Source: Gimesia chilikensis
GTDB lineage: Bacteria; Planctomycetota; Planctomycetia; Planctomycetales; Planctomycetaceae
Direction of reading: 5' to 3'
Assembly (NCBI RefSeq): GCF_008329715.1
Contig: NZ_VTSR01000022.1
Location: 186,001-250,000 of the forward strand
Length of the DNA: 64,000 nucleotides
In this document: positions 16,061 through 24,958 of the stretch, in pieces
Numbering within the stretch: position 1 is the first letter of the stretch
Layout of the letters: each line of letters begins with the position of its first letter
The notes under the pieces: generated by a model
Told to the model about the DNA's origin: nothing
Database searches by the model: none
The model's input: the letters and a program-made list of their open reading frames with translations, nothing else
Translations under genes and position numbers: made by a program

Positions 16061-16963
16061 TTACAGGTCGTTGTTCAGGTCGAGATCATCAAATTTCTTG
16101 TCTTTGACCATGAACTGTTTCAAATCGAATTTCCCTTTGAGCTCTGCGTCGATCAGTTGCAGACGCATTTCAATTTTGTGCAGCCTCGCTTCTAAAGCGG
16201 GATGAAATACAGGTTTATCCGGTTTGGCCAGGCTGCGGGGAACCTTGGGGTAGCCCAGTTGACGCTGCAAAGCCGCGAACATATACAGGGGATCCCGGTT
16301 GCGGTTGGCCTTGGCAATCCGTCCGTCCTGCACGCTGAACAGAATTGGGTACGAAGGCTCAAAGTCTGCGTTCCCCGGGATGCGTTTCTGTTCATCGACA
16401 AAATGCTGGGATCTTAAATAGAGTAGATCTGCAAAATCGACCGAGCCCAGCTGGATCTTGAGTTTGCGAATCCATTCCGCCCAGTCGGCGTTGTACTGTG
16501 TGTCCTGGGAGATTGCTTCCAGGCCGAGATGATAGCCCAGCCGGTTGCGCGAGATGCATTCAAACTGATAGATAAACAGTCCGGCACTGCTGGAGTTTTC
16601 TGAGCGGTACTCGGCCTCACGTTCCAGAACCATCAGTGCCGTCTTCTGATCAAACTTGGATTTCTCTTCCTCGGCACTTTTGAGAATGAACGCCTGAAAA
16701 GGAGTGAAGTAATGCGAAAGCTTCTGCATTCCGTCAGAGATACGACCGGTGAGCAGTAACTCCCCTTTCAGAAAATCAATCGCCATCGGCAATTTCGTCG
16801 TTGCCAGAATCTCTTCGTAAATCGTCGCCAGGATTACTTGTGAAGGGACCGCGTCTTCCAGTCGCTCGCGATAGTTACGGAAGAAGTAGACCTGTTCGAT
16901 GTATTCTTCACGATCCAGGGGCTGGTGTTTCATTAATGACCGTTCGTGTTTCTGATCTGACAT
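16061..16963 (-). CDS. Unknown soluble protein
   Basis: 300 residues, no signal peptide or membrane helix, no family recognised. Rich in aromatic and charged residues with helical character throughout (EYIEQVYFFRNYRERLED, a second segment SHYFTPFQAFILKSAEEE). The C-terminal 50 residues form a charged amphipathic stretch (ALEARLHKIEMRLQLIDAELKG) that may be a coiled coil. It lies 54 bases downstream of ruvX on the same strand, so it may be the last gene of the ilvD-to-ruvX run. An internal start at residue 11 is possible. Confidence 0.65.
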   Translation of the reverse strand: MSDQKHERSLMKHQPLDREEYIEQVYFFRNYRERLEDAVPSQVILATIYEEILATTKLPMAIDFLKGELLLTGRISDGMQKLSHYFTPFQAFILKSAEEEKSKFDQKTALMVLEREAEYRSENSSSAGLFIYQFECISRNRLGYHLGLEAISQDTQYNADWAEWIRKLKIQLGSVDFADLLYLRSQHFVDEQKRIPGNADFEPSYPILFSVQDGRIAKANRNRDPLYMFAALQRQLGYPKVPRSLAKPDKPVFHPALEARLHKIEMRLQLIDAELKGKFDLKQFMVKDKKFDDLDLNNDL

Positions 16964-17017
16964 GCTTCTGTACCCAAAGAGGTTTCGTCCATTATAGGGA
17001 AACAGCGTCGGTGGGAG

Positions 17018-17506
17018 TCAAAAAGATTCCGGTTTTTGATCGCGATTCGGACTGTCCAGAAACGACTGCAGGATGATCTGAGCGGCCAGTTTATCGAGGT
17101 AGGCTTTTCGTTTGTTCCGACTGATGTTCATATTCATCAGGAATTCCTCGGCAGTGGCGGATGAATAGCGCTCATCCCAGTAGCGTACCGGAATCCCGGC
17201 AAACTCACTGATCCAGTCGCCAAATCGGCGGGCCTCTTTCGCTTTCTGGCCCTCATCTCCGCTCATGTGAACGGGCAGCCCGACTACGAGTCCCTTGCAC
17301 TGGTACTCCGTGATGATTTTCTGCAGGTGCTTCTGGTCCTGCTCGACAGACTGCCGCGTATAATTATCCAGCGGGCTCGAAATATTCTGTTCTGCCGTCG
17401 AGATCGCAATGCCAACCCGTTTGGTACCGTAGTCCAGGCCCAGCAATCGGCCCTCCGTGGGGAACTCAGATTCGACCGTTCCCTCTGTCTCAGAGGTATT
17501 GTTCAT
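17018..17506 (-). CDS. ruvX: Holliday junction resolvase-like protein RuvX (YqgF)
   Basis: 162 residues, RNase H fold. Key features: LLGLDYGTKRVGIAIS with D25, GLVVGLPVHMSGDEG, VRYWDERYSSATAEEFL (111-115) and YLDKLAAQIILQ with D138. The family is implicated in pre-16S rRNA 5'-end processing and/or junction resolution. Its start overlaps the 3' end of the guanylyltransferase gene by 17 bases, suggesting translational coupling. Confidence 0.93.
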   Translation of the reverse strand: MNNTSETEGTVESEFPTEGRLLGLDYGTKRVGIAISTAEQNISSPLDNYTRQSVEQDQKHLQKIITEYQCKGLVVGLPVHMSGDEGQKAKEARRFGDWISEFAGIPVRYWDERYSSATAEEFLMNMNISRNKRKAYLDKLAAQIILQSFLDSPNRDQKPESF

Positions 17507-18569
17507 AACCTCGCTCCTTCAAGGCGTTCACCAGATCTTTGATCGCTGCTTCATCATCTCGCGGGGCGATCAGTGTTGCGTCAGGCGTATGTACAATCAG
17601 GGAATTGCTCACACCGAAAGTCGCCACCAGATGATCGTCTGTCGTGCGAATGATGCAGTTCGATGTTTCAATTCCGCAGTGCAGACCCACTACCGTATTT
17701 CCCTGCTCATCTGAGGGGAAATACTTCTGCAGCGTACTCCAGTTGCCGACATCGTCCCATTCAAATTCAGCCGGCACAACTGCCAGCGTTGTTTTCGAGT
17801 GTTCCAGAACGGCATAGTCGATTGATATGGAGTTCATCGCACTAAACTCGGCTGTGAGAACCGATTCATATTCAGCAGAACCAATGGCGTCTGCAATACG
17901 ATTCAACGCTGCGTACATTTCCGGTTCCCGATGTTTGAGGGATTCCATTATCGTCTGTGCTTTCCAGACGAAGATGCCACAGTTCCAGAGATATTCACCA
18001 CTGTCGAGATACTGTTGTGCGGTTTCCAGATCCGGTTTTTCTTTGAAAGCAGCGACTTGCATCGCCGGCCCTGTTTCCTCGTTGATTCTCGTACCTGTCT
18101 GAATATATCCGTACCCGGTTGCAGGTGCATTCGGGGGGACTCCAATCAGAACCAGACGTTCAGGCTCCGCATTCACCAGATCGACTGCATGCTGGATTGT
18201 CTGTTGAAAGCCAGACGCGGGCTGAATCACGTGATCCGAGGAAACGACCAGCATGATTGCTTCGGGATCCTGTTTCAGCAGATGAATGGCAGCCAGCCCG
18301 ATACAGGGGGCTGTGTTTTGGGGGGCGGGCTCGACCAGAATATGATCCGCCGTCAACTGGGGAAGTTGTTGCTGGATTTCCGGTGCCAGTGTCGCATTGG
18401 TGGCGATCCAGGTCTGCTCAGCTTCCGAAAGTGGTCGACAGCGACCGACGGTCTCCTGGATCATCGTCTCCTCGCCGATCAGCTTGAGCAGTTGCTTGGG
18501 CATCGCTTTGCGACTCTGGGGCCAAAAACGCGTACCGCTTCCCCCCGCCATGACCACCGTATGCAGCAT
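17490..18569 (-). CDS. manC: Mannose-1-phosphate guanylyltransferase
   Basis: 359 residues, the length of single-domain GMPP enzymes without the C-terminal isomerase domain. Makes GDP-mannose from mannose-1-phosphate and GTP for polysaccharide and glycoprotein sugars. Nucleotide-binding signature MAGGSGTRFWPQSRKAMPKQ (7-26); further family segments NTAPCIGLAAIHL, VSSDHVI, GYGYIQTG, FKEKPDLETA, YLWNCGIFVWKA and FEWDDVGNWSTL. TGGAGAA upstream supports the ATG. Probably co-transcribed with the UDP-sugar pyrophosphorylase upstream and ruvX downstream. Confidence 0.92.
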   Translation of the reverse strand: MLHTVVMAGGSGTRFWPQSRKAMPKQLLKLIGEETMIQETVGRCRPLSEAEQTWIATNATLAPEIQQQLPQLTADHILVEPAPQNTAPCIGLAAIHLLKQDPEAIMLVVSSDHVIQPASGFQQTIQHAVDLVNAEPERLVLIGVPPNAPATGYGYIQTGTRINEETGPAMQVAAFKEKPDLETAQQYLDSGEYLWNCGIFVWKAQTIMESLKHREPEMYAALNRIADAIGSAEYESVLTAEFSAMNSISIDYAVLEHSKTTLAVVPAEFEWDDVGNWSTLQKYFPSDEQGNTVVGLHCGIETSNCIIRTTDDHLVATFGVSNSLIVHTPDATLIAPRDDEAAIKDLVNALKERGYEQYL

Positions 18570-18620
18570 ATTCGTTTCTCCAGATACGAAACCCTGCCAG
18601 CTCAGGCTGGCTACGGGCGG

Positions 18621-20039
18621 TTATTCTCCGAGGTAGAGGGGGCCATTGATTGTCAGGTCCGCGGGAACTTTCGATTTGAGATCCTCAGCGTCAAGGGCGA
18701 GCAGCGGGCTGATTTCAACCGGACAGTCCCCAGGCACTTCAACTCCGCAGGCTGCGAGCCATTCCACGGCGATCCGATTCAGGGCGGCATGGACGGTCGC
18801 GGGCGAATCCTGGCCTTCGGCGTTTTTCAGAGGATTGAACTCTCGTTCCCGATCGATTTCATAGACCAAAACGGTATCCGCGACCGGCAGTACATCGAAA
18901 ATGAATCGTTCAAATTTGATGGCATTCGGCGCCTCAGGTGTAATCTGTGAACCGGAGGCATCGATATGCGGAACTTTCTTATTGGCCCTGTGGAACGGGA
19001 ACTGATCGTCGTTGTCCGCAATCTGTTCCAGGAAATCACGATTGAAGACATGGATCGCCGTGCTCCCGGCCCAGTGCAGTAACTGTCCCGCTTCATCCGT
19101 TCGCTCCGCGATGTGGGATGGCAGGTCACTGTATTCAATGATCTGTGTCTTCTGATCCACATCACAGACCACGCCCATTTTCTCATCAGCAGAGCGTTTC
19201 GAAACCACTTTCACCGAGACTTCCGCATTCCGCTGGAGATGATAACCCAGAAACGCGGGGTCGCAGACGATGGCAGTCGGGTTATCTACCTGATGGTAGT
19301 ACAGGGTATCGATTCCCTGCTCACGCATCACATCGAACATGCCGGAGTTCTTGAGCGCGGCCAGCATACCACCATGTCCGTCCGGACTGACGGCGATGCG
19401 GTGCTTACTCTCGAGTAGAATTTTGCCGGTCTCTGCATCAACGGCTGGCATTGTGCCCTGTTTGAAGAAATACAGGTTCTCATCCGCGAGACCAAAATTC
19501 TGATTCTGCTGAAAGTAGGCTACGGTATCGTCGTGGGTCGCATCGCTGGTCATGATGAAATAGCTGATTGGCTGACCTGCCTGCTTCGCACGGGCCCGTA
19601 ACTGCTCGACCAGAATCTGAAACAGCGATGTCTGTCGGACGGGACCAACCGGATACATGCCTTTGGGATGGGGGAAGCCGAGACGAGAGCCCTGACCACC
19701 AGCCACCAGGATAGCTCCCACTTTCCCCTCAGACAGACACTGTTTACCTGTCGCAGTGGCCTTTGACAATTCCGCTGAATCTGATTCGCGGTCTGCCAGC
19801 CGGACAACCGTGGCAGGGCGAGTGGCCCGTTCGGCTTTTTCTGCAGGAGACTCTTCTGAACTGGCGCTGCCCGGAGAATAGAGTCGCTGGATTTGCGCTA
19901 AATTGATTTCACGAATCTGTTTCACCAGTTCCGCCTGTTGTGCAGGCTCAAGTTCGCTCCACCAGGTCAGCAGATGTGTCTGTTGGTATTCTTCCAGTGT
20001 CTGGAGCAGGTCCTCAGGGAAAGCTGCGGAATTATTCAT
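18621..20039 (-). CDS. UDP-N-acetylhexosamine / UDP-sugar pyrophosphorylase (UDPGP family)
   Basis: 472 residues. The signature GAILVAGGQGSRLGFPHPKG (109-128) is that of eukaryote-type UDP-GlcNAc/UDP-sugar pyrophosphorylases rather than bacterial GlmU. Other family segments: ISYFIMTSDATHDDTVAYF, GTMPAVD, SPDGHGGMLAALKNSG, YYHQVDNPTAIVCDPAFLGYHL and NAIKFERFIFDVLP. It forms UDP-sugar from UTP and sugar-1-phosphate; the exact sugar cannot be read from sequence. AGGAGG upstream of the ATG is a near-perfect ribosome binding site. Confidence 0.88.
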   Translation of the reverse strand: MNNSAAFPEDLLQTLEEYQQTHLLTWWSELEPAQQAELVKQIREINLAQIQRLYSPGSASSEESPAEKAERATRPATVVRLADRESDSAELSKATATGKQCLSEGKVGAILVAGGQGSRLGFPHPKGMYPVGPVRQTSLFQILVEQLRARAKQAGQPISYFIMTSDATHDDTVAYFQQNQNFGLADENLYFFKQGTMPAVDAETGKILLESKHRIAVSPDGHGGMLAALKNSGMFDVMREQGIDTLYYHQVDNPTAIVCDPAFLGYHLQRNAEVSVKVVSKRSADEKMGVVCDVDQKTQIIEYSDLPSHIAERTDEAGQLLHWAGSTAIHVFNRDFLEQIADNDDQFPFHRANKKVPHIDASGSQITPEAPNAIKFERFIFDVLPVADTVLVYEIDREREFNPLKNAEGQDSPATVHAALNRIAVEWLAACGVEVPGDCPVEISPLLALDAEDLKSKVPADLTINGPLYLGE

Positions 20040-20084
20040 ACTGTTTGGTTTTCCTCCTGTTATGATTTCGTCTCAGAGTTCCGT

Positions 20085-21776
20085 TCATTCGCAGTCGGGG
20101 AGCAGCGCCTTGCTCACGCAACCGTGGTGTGCCTGAGAAGTAGTGGCTGAAAAATCGGCCAGATAACCTCGGGTATGCTGAACCGGTTTAATGGTGAGTG
20201 CCGCTTCTCGCTTTTGAAATTCATCATCAGTGATTCCCAGCTGAATCGTTCCTGCCAGCAGATCAAACGAGATTTCATCGCCATCCTGTACCAGACCGAT
20301 TGGACCGCCGACAGCAGCTTCGGGAGAACAGTGTACGCCAATCGCGCCATGCGAGACTCCCGAGACACGCGTGTCGGAGATGAAGGCCACTTTTCCATCG
20401 AGTTCAGGGACGGTCAGGGCGGCTGTCGCGACCAGCACTTCAGGCATCCCCGAGGCAACCGGACCCAGGTTACGGAGTACGATCACACTTCCCGGTTTAA
20501 TCTGGCCGGCTTCAACGGCATCAACAACGCCTTTGGCTTCATCAAAACAGCAGGCAAGGCCGGTAAAATGCGATTTCTGCATACTGGAAACCTTAAACAC
20601 GATTCCACCCGGGGCCAGATTGCCGAAGCAGATCTGCATGTCGGCGTACTCTTTATAAGGCTGATCGAGGGGGGCAATCAGATCCTGGTCTGCGGGGACA
20701 TCGCCGATCTCTGCGAGGTTTTCGGCCAGTGTTTTGCCGGTAACGGTCAGGCAACTGCCATCGATGATGCCTGCCTTTAAAAGGTGTTTGAGCAGCAGTG
20801 GAGTCCCACCCAGGTGATGCAGGTCTACCATTGTTTTTTTGCCACGGGGGGCGAAACTGCAGTAGACGGGGGTCTTTTTGAGGATCTGCTGAATGTCCTG
20901 CAATTGGAAGTCCACTCCCGCTTCACGGGCCAGCGCCAGCAGGTGGAGAATACCGTTGGTTGAGCCACCAATGGCCGCAATGGTAGCGGCAGCGTTCTCA
21001 AAAGCTTTACGAGTCAGAATGTCGCGCGGCCGAATGTTTTCTGCCAGCAGGTGTTTGACAGCAGCTGCGACATTCAGGCATTCGTCTTTTTTGGCGTTGT
21101 CGATGGCGGGAGTCGAACTGCTGAAGGGGAGCATGAGTCCGATGGCTTCCAACGCGATTCCCCAGGTATTGAAAGAGGCAGCGATACCACAGCCTCCCGG
21201 TCCGGGGCAGGCCGTCCGCAGGATTTCGTCTGCTTCCGATTTCTCGATGGCCCCGACGGAAGCAGCTGCCTGTGAGTCATAGACGTCGAGAATGGAAATA
21301 TCCTGTCCTTTGTGACAGCCAGGCATAATACTTCCGCCACTGACGATCAGGCCGGGGTAGTTCATCCGGGCGAGAGCCATCGCAAAACCAGGGCCGTTCT
21401 TATCGCAGTTATGCAGGCCGATCAGGGCGTCATAGGAGTGGGCACTGACAACGCATTCGGCTGCATTGGCAATCATATTTCGCGAAGGCAGACTCGCATT
21501 GCCCCCTTCCTGTCCCTGAGTGATGTTGTCACTGACAGCCGGCGTTCCGAAGGGGAGACCGATCATATCTGCGGACTGACATCCTTCGGCGATTGTTTTT
21601 GCCAGTGAATAAGCGTGAACATTACAGAGGTTGCCATCCAGCAGGGGAACACCAATCCCGATCTGCGCCTTGTCAAAATCTGCATCAGAGAAGCCAAGTC
21701 CGTAGTAGAATGCGGTGACGCCCCGCTGCCAGCCGTGTGTCAGATTCTGACTGTTCCAGTTCAACGCCTGTGTCAT
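20085..21776 (-). CDS. ilvD: Dihydroxy-acid dehydratase
   Basis: 563 residues from the ATG at 21776; a TTG 39 bases upstream is in frame but less likely. The IlvD/Edd family dehydrates 2,3-dihydroxy-acids using an iron-sulfur cluster; in valine, isoleucine and leucine synthesis it gives the 2-oxo acid. Likely cluster cysteines: C51 (CNVH), C124 (LHNCDKNGPG) and C190 (CPGPGGCG). Also FSSSTPA, GGSTNGILHLLALA and SDTRVSGVSHGAIGVHCSPEA. A sugar-acid dehydratase of the same family is possible, but length and motifs favour IlvD. It shares a 612-base intergenic region with rpmE. Confidence 0.88.
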   Translation of the reverse strand: MTQALNWNSQNLTHGWQRGVTAFYYGLGFSDADFDKAQIGIGVPLLDGNLCNVHAYSLAKTIAEGCQSADMIGLPFGTPAVSDNITQGQEGGNASLPSRNMIANAAECVVSAHSYDALIGLHNCDKNGPGFAMALARMNYPGLIVSGGSIMPGCHKGQDISILDVYDSQAAASVGAIEKSEADEILRTACPGPGGCGIAASFNTWGIALEAIGLMLPFSSSTPAIDNAKKDECLNVAAAVKHLLAENIRPRDILTRKAFENAAATIAAIGGSTNGILHLLALAREAGVDFQLQDIQQILKKTPVYCSFAPRGKKTMVDLHHLGGTPLLLKHLLKAGIIDGSCLTVTGKTLAENLAEIGDVPADQDLIAPLDQPYKEYADMQICFGNLAPGGIVFKVSSMQKSHFTGLACCFDEAKGVVDAVEAGQIKPGSVIVLRNLGPVASGMPEVLVATAALTVPELDGKVAFISDTRVSGVSHGAIGVHCSPEAAVGGPIGLVQDGDEISFDLLAGTIQLGITDDEFQKREAALTIKPVQHTRGYLADFSATTSQAHHGCVSKALLPDCE

Positions 21777-22387
21777 CTTTGGTGTTCCTGCAGGAGAAAT
21801 GAGAAAGAGGAGCAATCGCTCGAAAACTTCCTTAACTCTAAACGCTCAGCTGCAGCAGGCCAAGTTACTTAACATTTGAATTTCAAAACAGATAGAGAGT
21901 TATCTCACTTCAGGAAACCCTCGTGAACAGAATTGAACAGCCAGGATATGCTGAGAGGTGATTGAACGTACTGGGTTAACTGCTTATCAGGCGAATCTCG
22001 ACTCATTGGTTAAAAATCTGAAAAAATGACCGGAATCAGTCGAGAATTACCGGTTGGATATGATGTAACATTATGTCATATAACAGATTATGTGAATTTG
22101 GCTGATGGGGCCTTTGCGCTTGCTCATTAGACTGGCGGAACGTAAACTGTGTTGTTTCGTAAAGCGAGAATTCTATAAGCCGTTTTGTTTCCAGATTTTA
22201 GGAATCCGAGTCTGCAGACGTGAAGTCTACCGGAACAGACTTGTGAAACAGAACGAGGTCATGTCCGGTCCTGATGAAGGAGTAGGCAGGCCGGGACAGT
22301 TGTGGATTCAAAGTGCCCCCACGTCGGATTGTCAGCAGTCAGTCCGTAAGATTGAACAGGTTATTAGGTAACAAAGAAACTGAGAAA
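21777..22387. promoter_or_regulatory. ilvD/rpmE divergent region with a 24-bp palindrome
   Basis: At 22058-22081 the sequence is ATATGA-TG-TAA-CA-TTA-TG-TCATAT, symmetric at 18 of 24 positions. It overlaps a weak promoter (TTGGAT 22054-22059, 19-base spacer, TATAAC 22079-22084) directed at rpmE. The rest of the 300-base leader holds a hairpin at 22262-22298 (TGTCC-GG-T-CCTG pairing with CAGG-CC-G-GGACA). Zinc-free L31 genes are classically repressed by Zur, so a metal-responsive operator is a reasonable inference. Confidence 0.55.
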
Positions 22388-22675
22388 ATGAAAAAAGACA
22401 TTCATCCCGATTATCATCCGGTCGTATTTAAGGATACTTCGACTGGTGATGCATTTATGATTCAGTCTACCGCGACCTCAAAGTCCACCATCGAATGGGA
22501 AGATGGCAATACTTACCCGGTCGTTGCAGTTGAAATCAGCTCCAAGTCGCACCCTTTCTACACCGGTAAGATGAAGTTCGTCGACAGTGCCGGTCGGGTC
22601 GAAAAGTTCCAGAAAAAATACAACTGGGACAAGCGCAACGCATCCGAAGGGGAAGACAAGAAAGAAGCCGAGTAG
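22388..22675 (+). CDS. rpmE2: 50S ribosomal protein L31, type B (zinc-free)
   Basis: 95 residues. The family signature [23 protein letters not shown] and the core [27 protein letters not shown] identify L31. It contains no cysteine, so it cannot form the zinc-ribbon of the C+ type and belongs to the type B group. It joins the two subunits near the central protuberance. The ATG at 22388 begins the conserved sequence; the in-frame upstream extension is not conserved. First gene of the conserved rpmE-prfA-prmC neighbourhood. Confidence 0.95.
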   Translation: MKKDIHPDYHPVVFKDTSTGDAFMIQSTATSKSTIEWEDGNTYPVVAVEISSKSHPFYTGKMKFVDSAGRVEKFQKKYNWDKRNASEGEDKKEAE

Positions 22676-22700
22676 CGGCCTGAATCATCGATTTCAAACT

Positions 22701-22730
22701 GAGGCTCTGCGGATTGTCCGTATGAGCCTC
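22701..22730 (+). terminator. Hairpin after rpmE2
   Basis: GAGGCTC-T-GCGGA (22701-22713) pairs with TCCGT-AT-GAGCCTC (22717-22730) around a 3-base loop. Only GTTT follows, so termination may be partial, leaving read-through into prfA. Confidence 0.5.
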
Positions 22731-22844
22731 GTTTAATACATGGTCGTCTCAAATACTTCTTTTAGTCTGATTCACTCGCGACTGTGGTCACATGGATGAC
22801 CAGGTCACTTATAATCAGGCGGTCTTAATCGTGGATTCGGGGTC

Positions 22845-23927
22845 ATGAAGTTTCCCACTCTGCAGGCCAAACTGGAACGTTTCGAAGAGCTGGAAAAACA
22901 GCTGCAGGATCCAGAGGTACTGACAAACACCACCAAGCTGGTCGAAGTTCAACGCGAGTATGGCGGTCTGGCCAAAGTCGCTCAGGAAGTCCGTGCGTTC
23001 AATACCCGTGAAGAGGATATTGAAGTCGCGCAGGAAATGCTCGAAGAAGAAACCGATCCGGACGCCAAAGCCTACGCACAGAAAGAACTGGATCAACTGT
23101 GCGAAGAGCATGAAAAGCACACCAAAGATCTGGAAGACCTGGTTGTCGCCGGCGATTCAATTACGCGTGGCGGTCTGATTATGGAAATCCGCGCTGGTGC
23201 CGGCGGGGATGAAGCAGCACTATTTGCCAGTGAGCTGTTCCAGATGTACCAGCACTTCGTCGAAGCCCAGAAGGGCTGGAAGACAGAAGTACTGAACCTG
23301 AGTGCGACCGAACTCGGAGGCGTCAAGGAAGTCACATTCTCCATTTCCGGAGAGGGCGCTTACCACCGCCTGCAGTTTGAAAGTGGCGGTCATCGGGTGC
23401 AGCGGGTTCCGGAAACAGAAACACAGGGGCGTGTCCACACGAGTGCCGCGACTGTCGCTGTGCTGCCCGAAGCCAGTGAAGTGGAAGTGGAAATTAAACC
23501 GGACGATATCCGCCTGGATACATTCCACGCCAGTGGCCCGGGGGGACAGAAGGTCAATAAGACTGAAAGTGCCGTCCGCATCACTCACTTACCGACAGGC
23601 ACGGTCGTGCAGTGTCAGGATGAAAAAAGCCAGCACAAGAACAAAGCCAAAGCGATGCGCGTGCTCCGCAGCCGGGTGCTCGAACAGATGCAGCAGCAGG
23701 CCGCTGCTGAGCGGGCCGATCAGCGACGGACGTTGATTGGTTCAGGTGACCGCAGCCAGCGTATCCGGACTTACAACTTTCCGCAGGGACGAGTGACGGA
23801 TCACCGGATCAACCTTTCTCTGTACAAGCTGGATCAGATCATGCAGGGTGATCTGGATGAGCTGATCAACGCGCTGTTACAGTTTGACCGCGAAGAGCGT
23901 CTGCTGGGTGACAGCGCCAAAAAATAA
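22845..23927 (+). CDS. prfA: Peptide chain release factor 1
   Basis: 360 residues, normal RF1 length. Releases finished peptides at UAA and UAG. The catalytic GGQ is at 233-235 in [18 protein letters not shown]. The codon-reading tripeptide region reads [20 protein letters not shown], the PxT form expected for RF1 rather than the SPF of RF2. The N-terminal helical domain begins [20 protein letters not shown]. The GGQ glutamine is normally methylated by PrmC, encoded 42 bases downstream. Confidence 0.98.
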   Translation: MKFPTLQAKLERFEELEKQLQDPEVLTNTTKLVEVQREYGGLAKVAQEVRAFNTREEDIEVAQEMLEEETDPDAKAYAQKELDQLCEEHEKHTKDLEDLVVAGDSITRGGLIMEIRAGAGGDEAALFASELFQMYQHFVEAQKGWKTEVLNLSATELGGVKEVTFSISGEGAYHRLQFESGGHRVQRVPETETQGRVHTSAATVAVLPEASEVEVEIKPDDIRLDTFHASGPGGQKVNKTESAVRITHLPTGTVVQCQDEKSQHKNKAKAMRVLRSRVLEQMQQQAAAERADQRRTLIGSGDRSQRIRTYNFPQGRVTDHRINLSLYKLDQIMQGDLDELINALLQFDREERLLGDSAKK

Positions 23928-23969
23928 TTAAAGCGTGGCTGCTTCAGTTTCTGACTGACAGGCAGTTCG

Positions 23970-24893
23970 ATGGATCGTGACGTGACAGATAACTCCCCAT
24001 CTCAGGAAGTCGGTTCGAATGCATCTGCAGAACCGTGGACCGTGCGTCGCATCCTGGACTGGACCACAAGCCATCTGGCGAAGCATGGCAGTGATTCTCC
24101 CCGTCTGGATGCGGAGGTCCTGCTGGCGTTTGCACGTAATTGTGAGCGGATCCGGCTCTACACCAATTACGAAGATATCGTGACCGAAGAGCAGCGGGCA
24201 ACAATGCGTTCGCTGGTTCAACGTCGCTCTCATGCCGAACCTGTGGCATACCTGGTAGGCAAGCGGGAATTCTTCGGCCTCGATTTTTATGTCGATCAGA
24301 ATGTGCTCATCCCGCGTCCAGACACCGAAACCCTGGTCATGGAACTGGTCGAAGAAGCACAGAAGCTGACTTCCCCCCGGATTCTCGATTTATGTACCGG
24401 AAGTGGGTGTGTCGCGATCGCAGCTGCAGCAAACTGTCCTGCCGCTTCCTTTCTGGCGACGGACATCAGCGAGGCGGCTCTGGCTATCGCGCAGAAGAAT
24501 GCTGAGAGTAATGGCCTGCTGGGGCAAATTCAGTTTCTGTTAAGCGACTGTTTCGAACAGCTTCCCGCTGAGGGGCAGTTTGATCTGATTGCCAGCAACC
24601 CTCCCTATATTCCCGATGCCGAAATCGAAACACTGGATGCCGATGTGCGTCAACACGAACCGCGACTGGCTCTCGCGGGGGGAGCGGACGGCCTCGACTT
24701 TTATCGGAAGATTATTCAATCAGCGATTCCTTATCTGAAAGAAGGCGGGCATCTGCTGCTGGAATTTTCGCCTGAGCAGGAAACCTCTTTGAGAGAAATA
24801 CTTACGACATCCGGAAATTATCGGAATATCAGAGTGAAAGCAGATCTGGCAAATCGATCCCGGGTGATCGTTGCGCAAAAATGCCTATCTTAA
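23970..24893 (+). CDS. prmC: Release factor glutamine methyltransferase PrmC
   Basis: 307 residues. Transfers a methyl group from SAM to the GGQ glutamine of RF1/RF2. The catalytic motif NPPY is at 210-213 (IASNPPYIPDAEI); the SAM loop reads RILDLCTGSGCVAIAAAANC; the N-terminal substrate-binding domain includes RLDAEVLLAFA and PVAYLVGKREFFGLDFYVD, followed by LIPRPDTETL. It immediately follows its substrate gene prfA. Confidence 0.97.
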   Translation: MDRDVTDNSPSQEVGSNASAEPWTVRRILDWTTSHLAKHGSDSPRLDAEVLLAFARNCERIRLYTNYEDIVTEEQRATMRSLVQRRSHAEPVAYLVGKREFFGLDFYVDQNVLIPRPDTETLVMELVEEAQKLTSPRILDLCTGSGCVAIAAAANCPAASFLATDISEAALAIAQKNAESNGLLGQIQFLLSDCFEQLPAEGQFDLIASNPPYIPDAEIETLDADVRQHEPRLALAGGADGLDFYRKIIQSAIPYLKEGGHLLLEFSPEQETSLREILTTSGNYRNIRVKADLANRSRVIVAQKCLS

Positions 24894-24958
24894 AATAAAG
24901 TCTTTGCCTATACTGTCCTGACCCCAATTTCATCCAGTCAACTCCAGGAGATCCAGGG

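Noticed and set aside
17931-18950. Open frame of 339 codons on the plus strand
   Set aside because: It lies antisense to manC and the UDP-sugar pyrophosphorylase gene, both of which have strong motifs; composition has no family features.
22255-22300. Resemblance to an SRP or RNase P RNA core (GGTCATGTCCGG, GAAGGAG)
   Set aside because: The tetraloop/asymmetric-loop order of SRP RNA and the conserved RNase P segments cannot be aligned; only a simple hairpin remains.
22105-22371. Open frame of 88 codons before rpmE2
   Set aside because: No ribosome binding site, no recognisable composition or domain, and it lies over the structured leader; likely chance.
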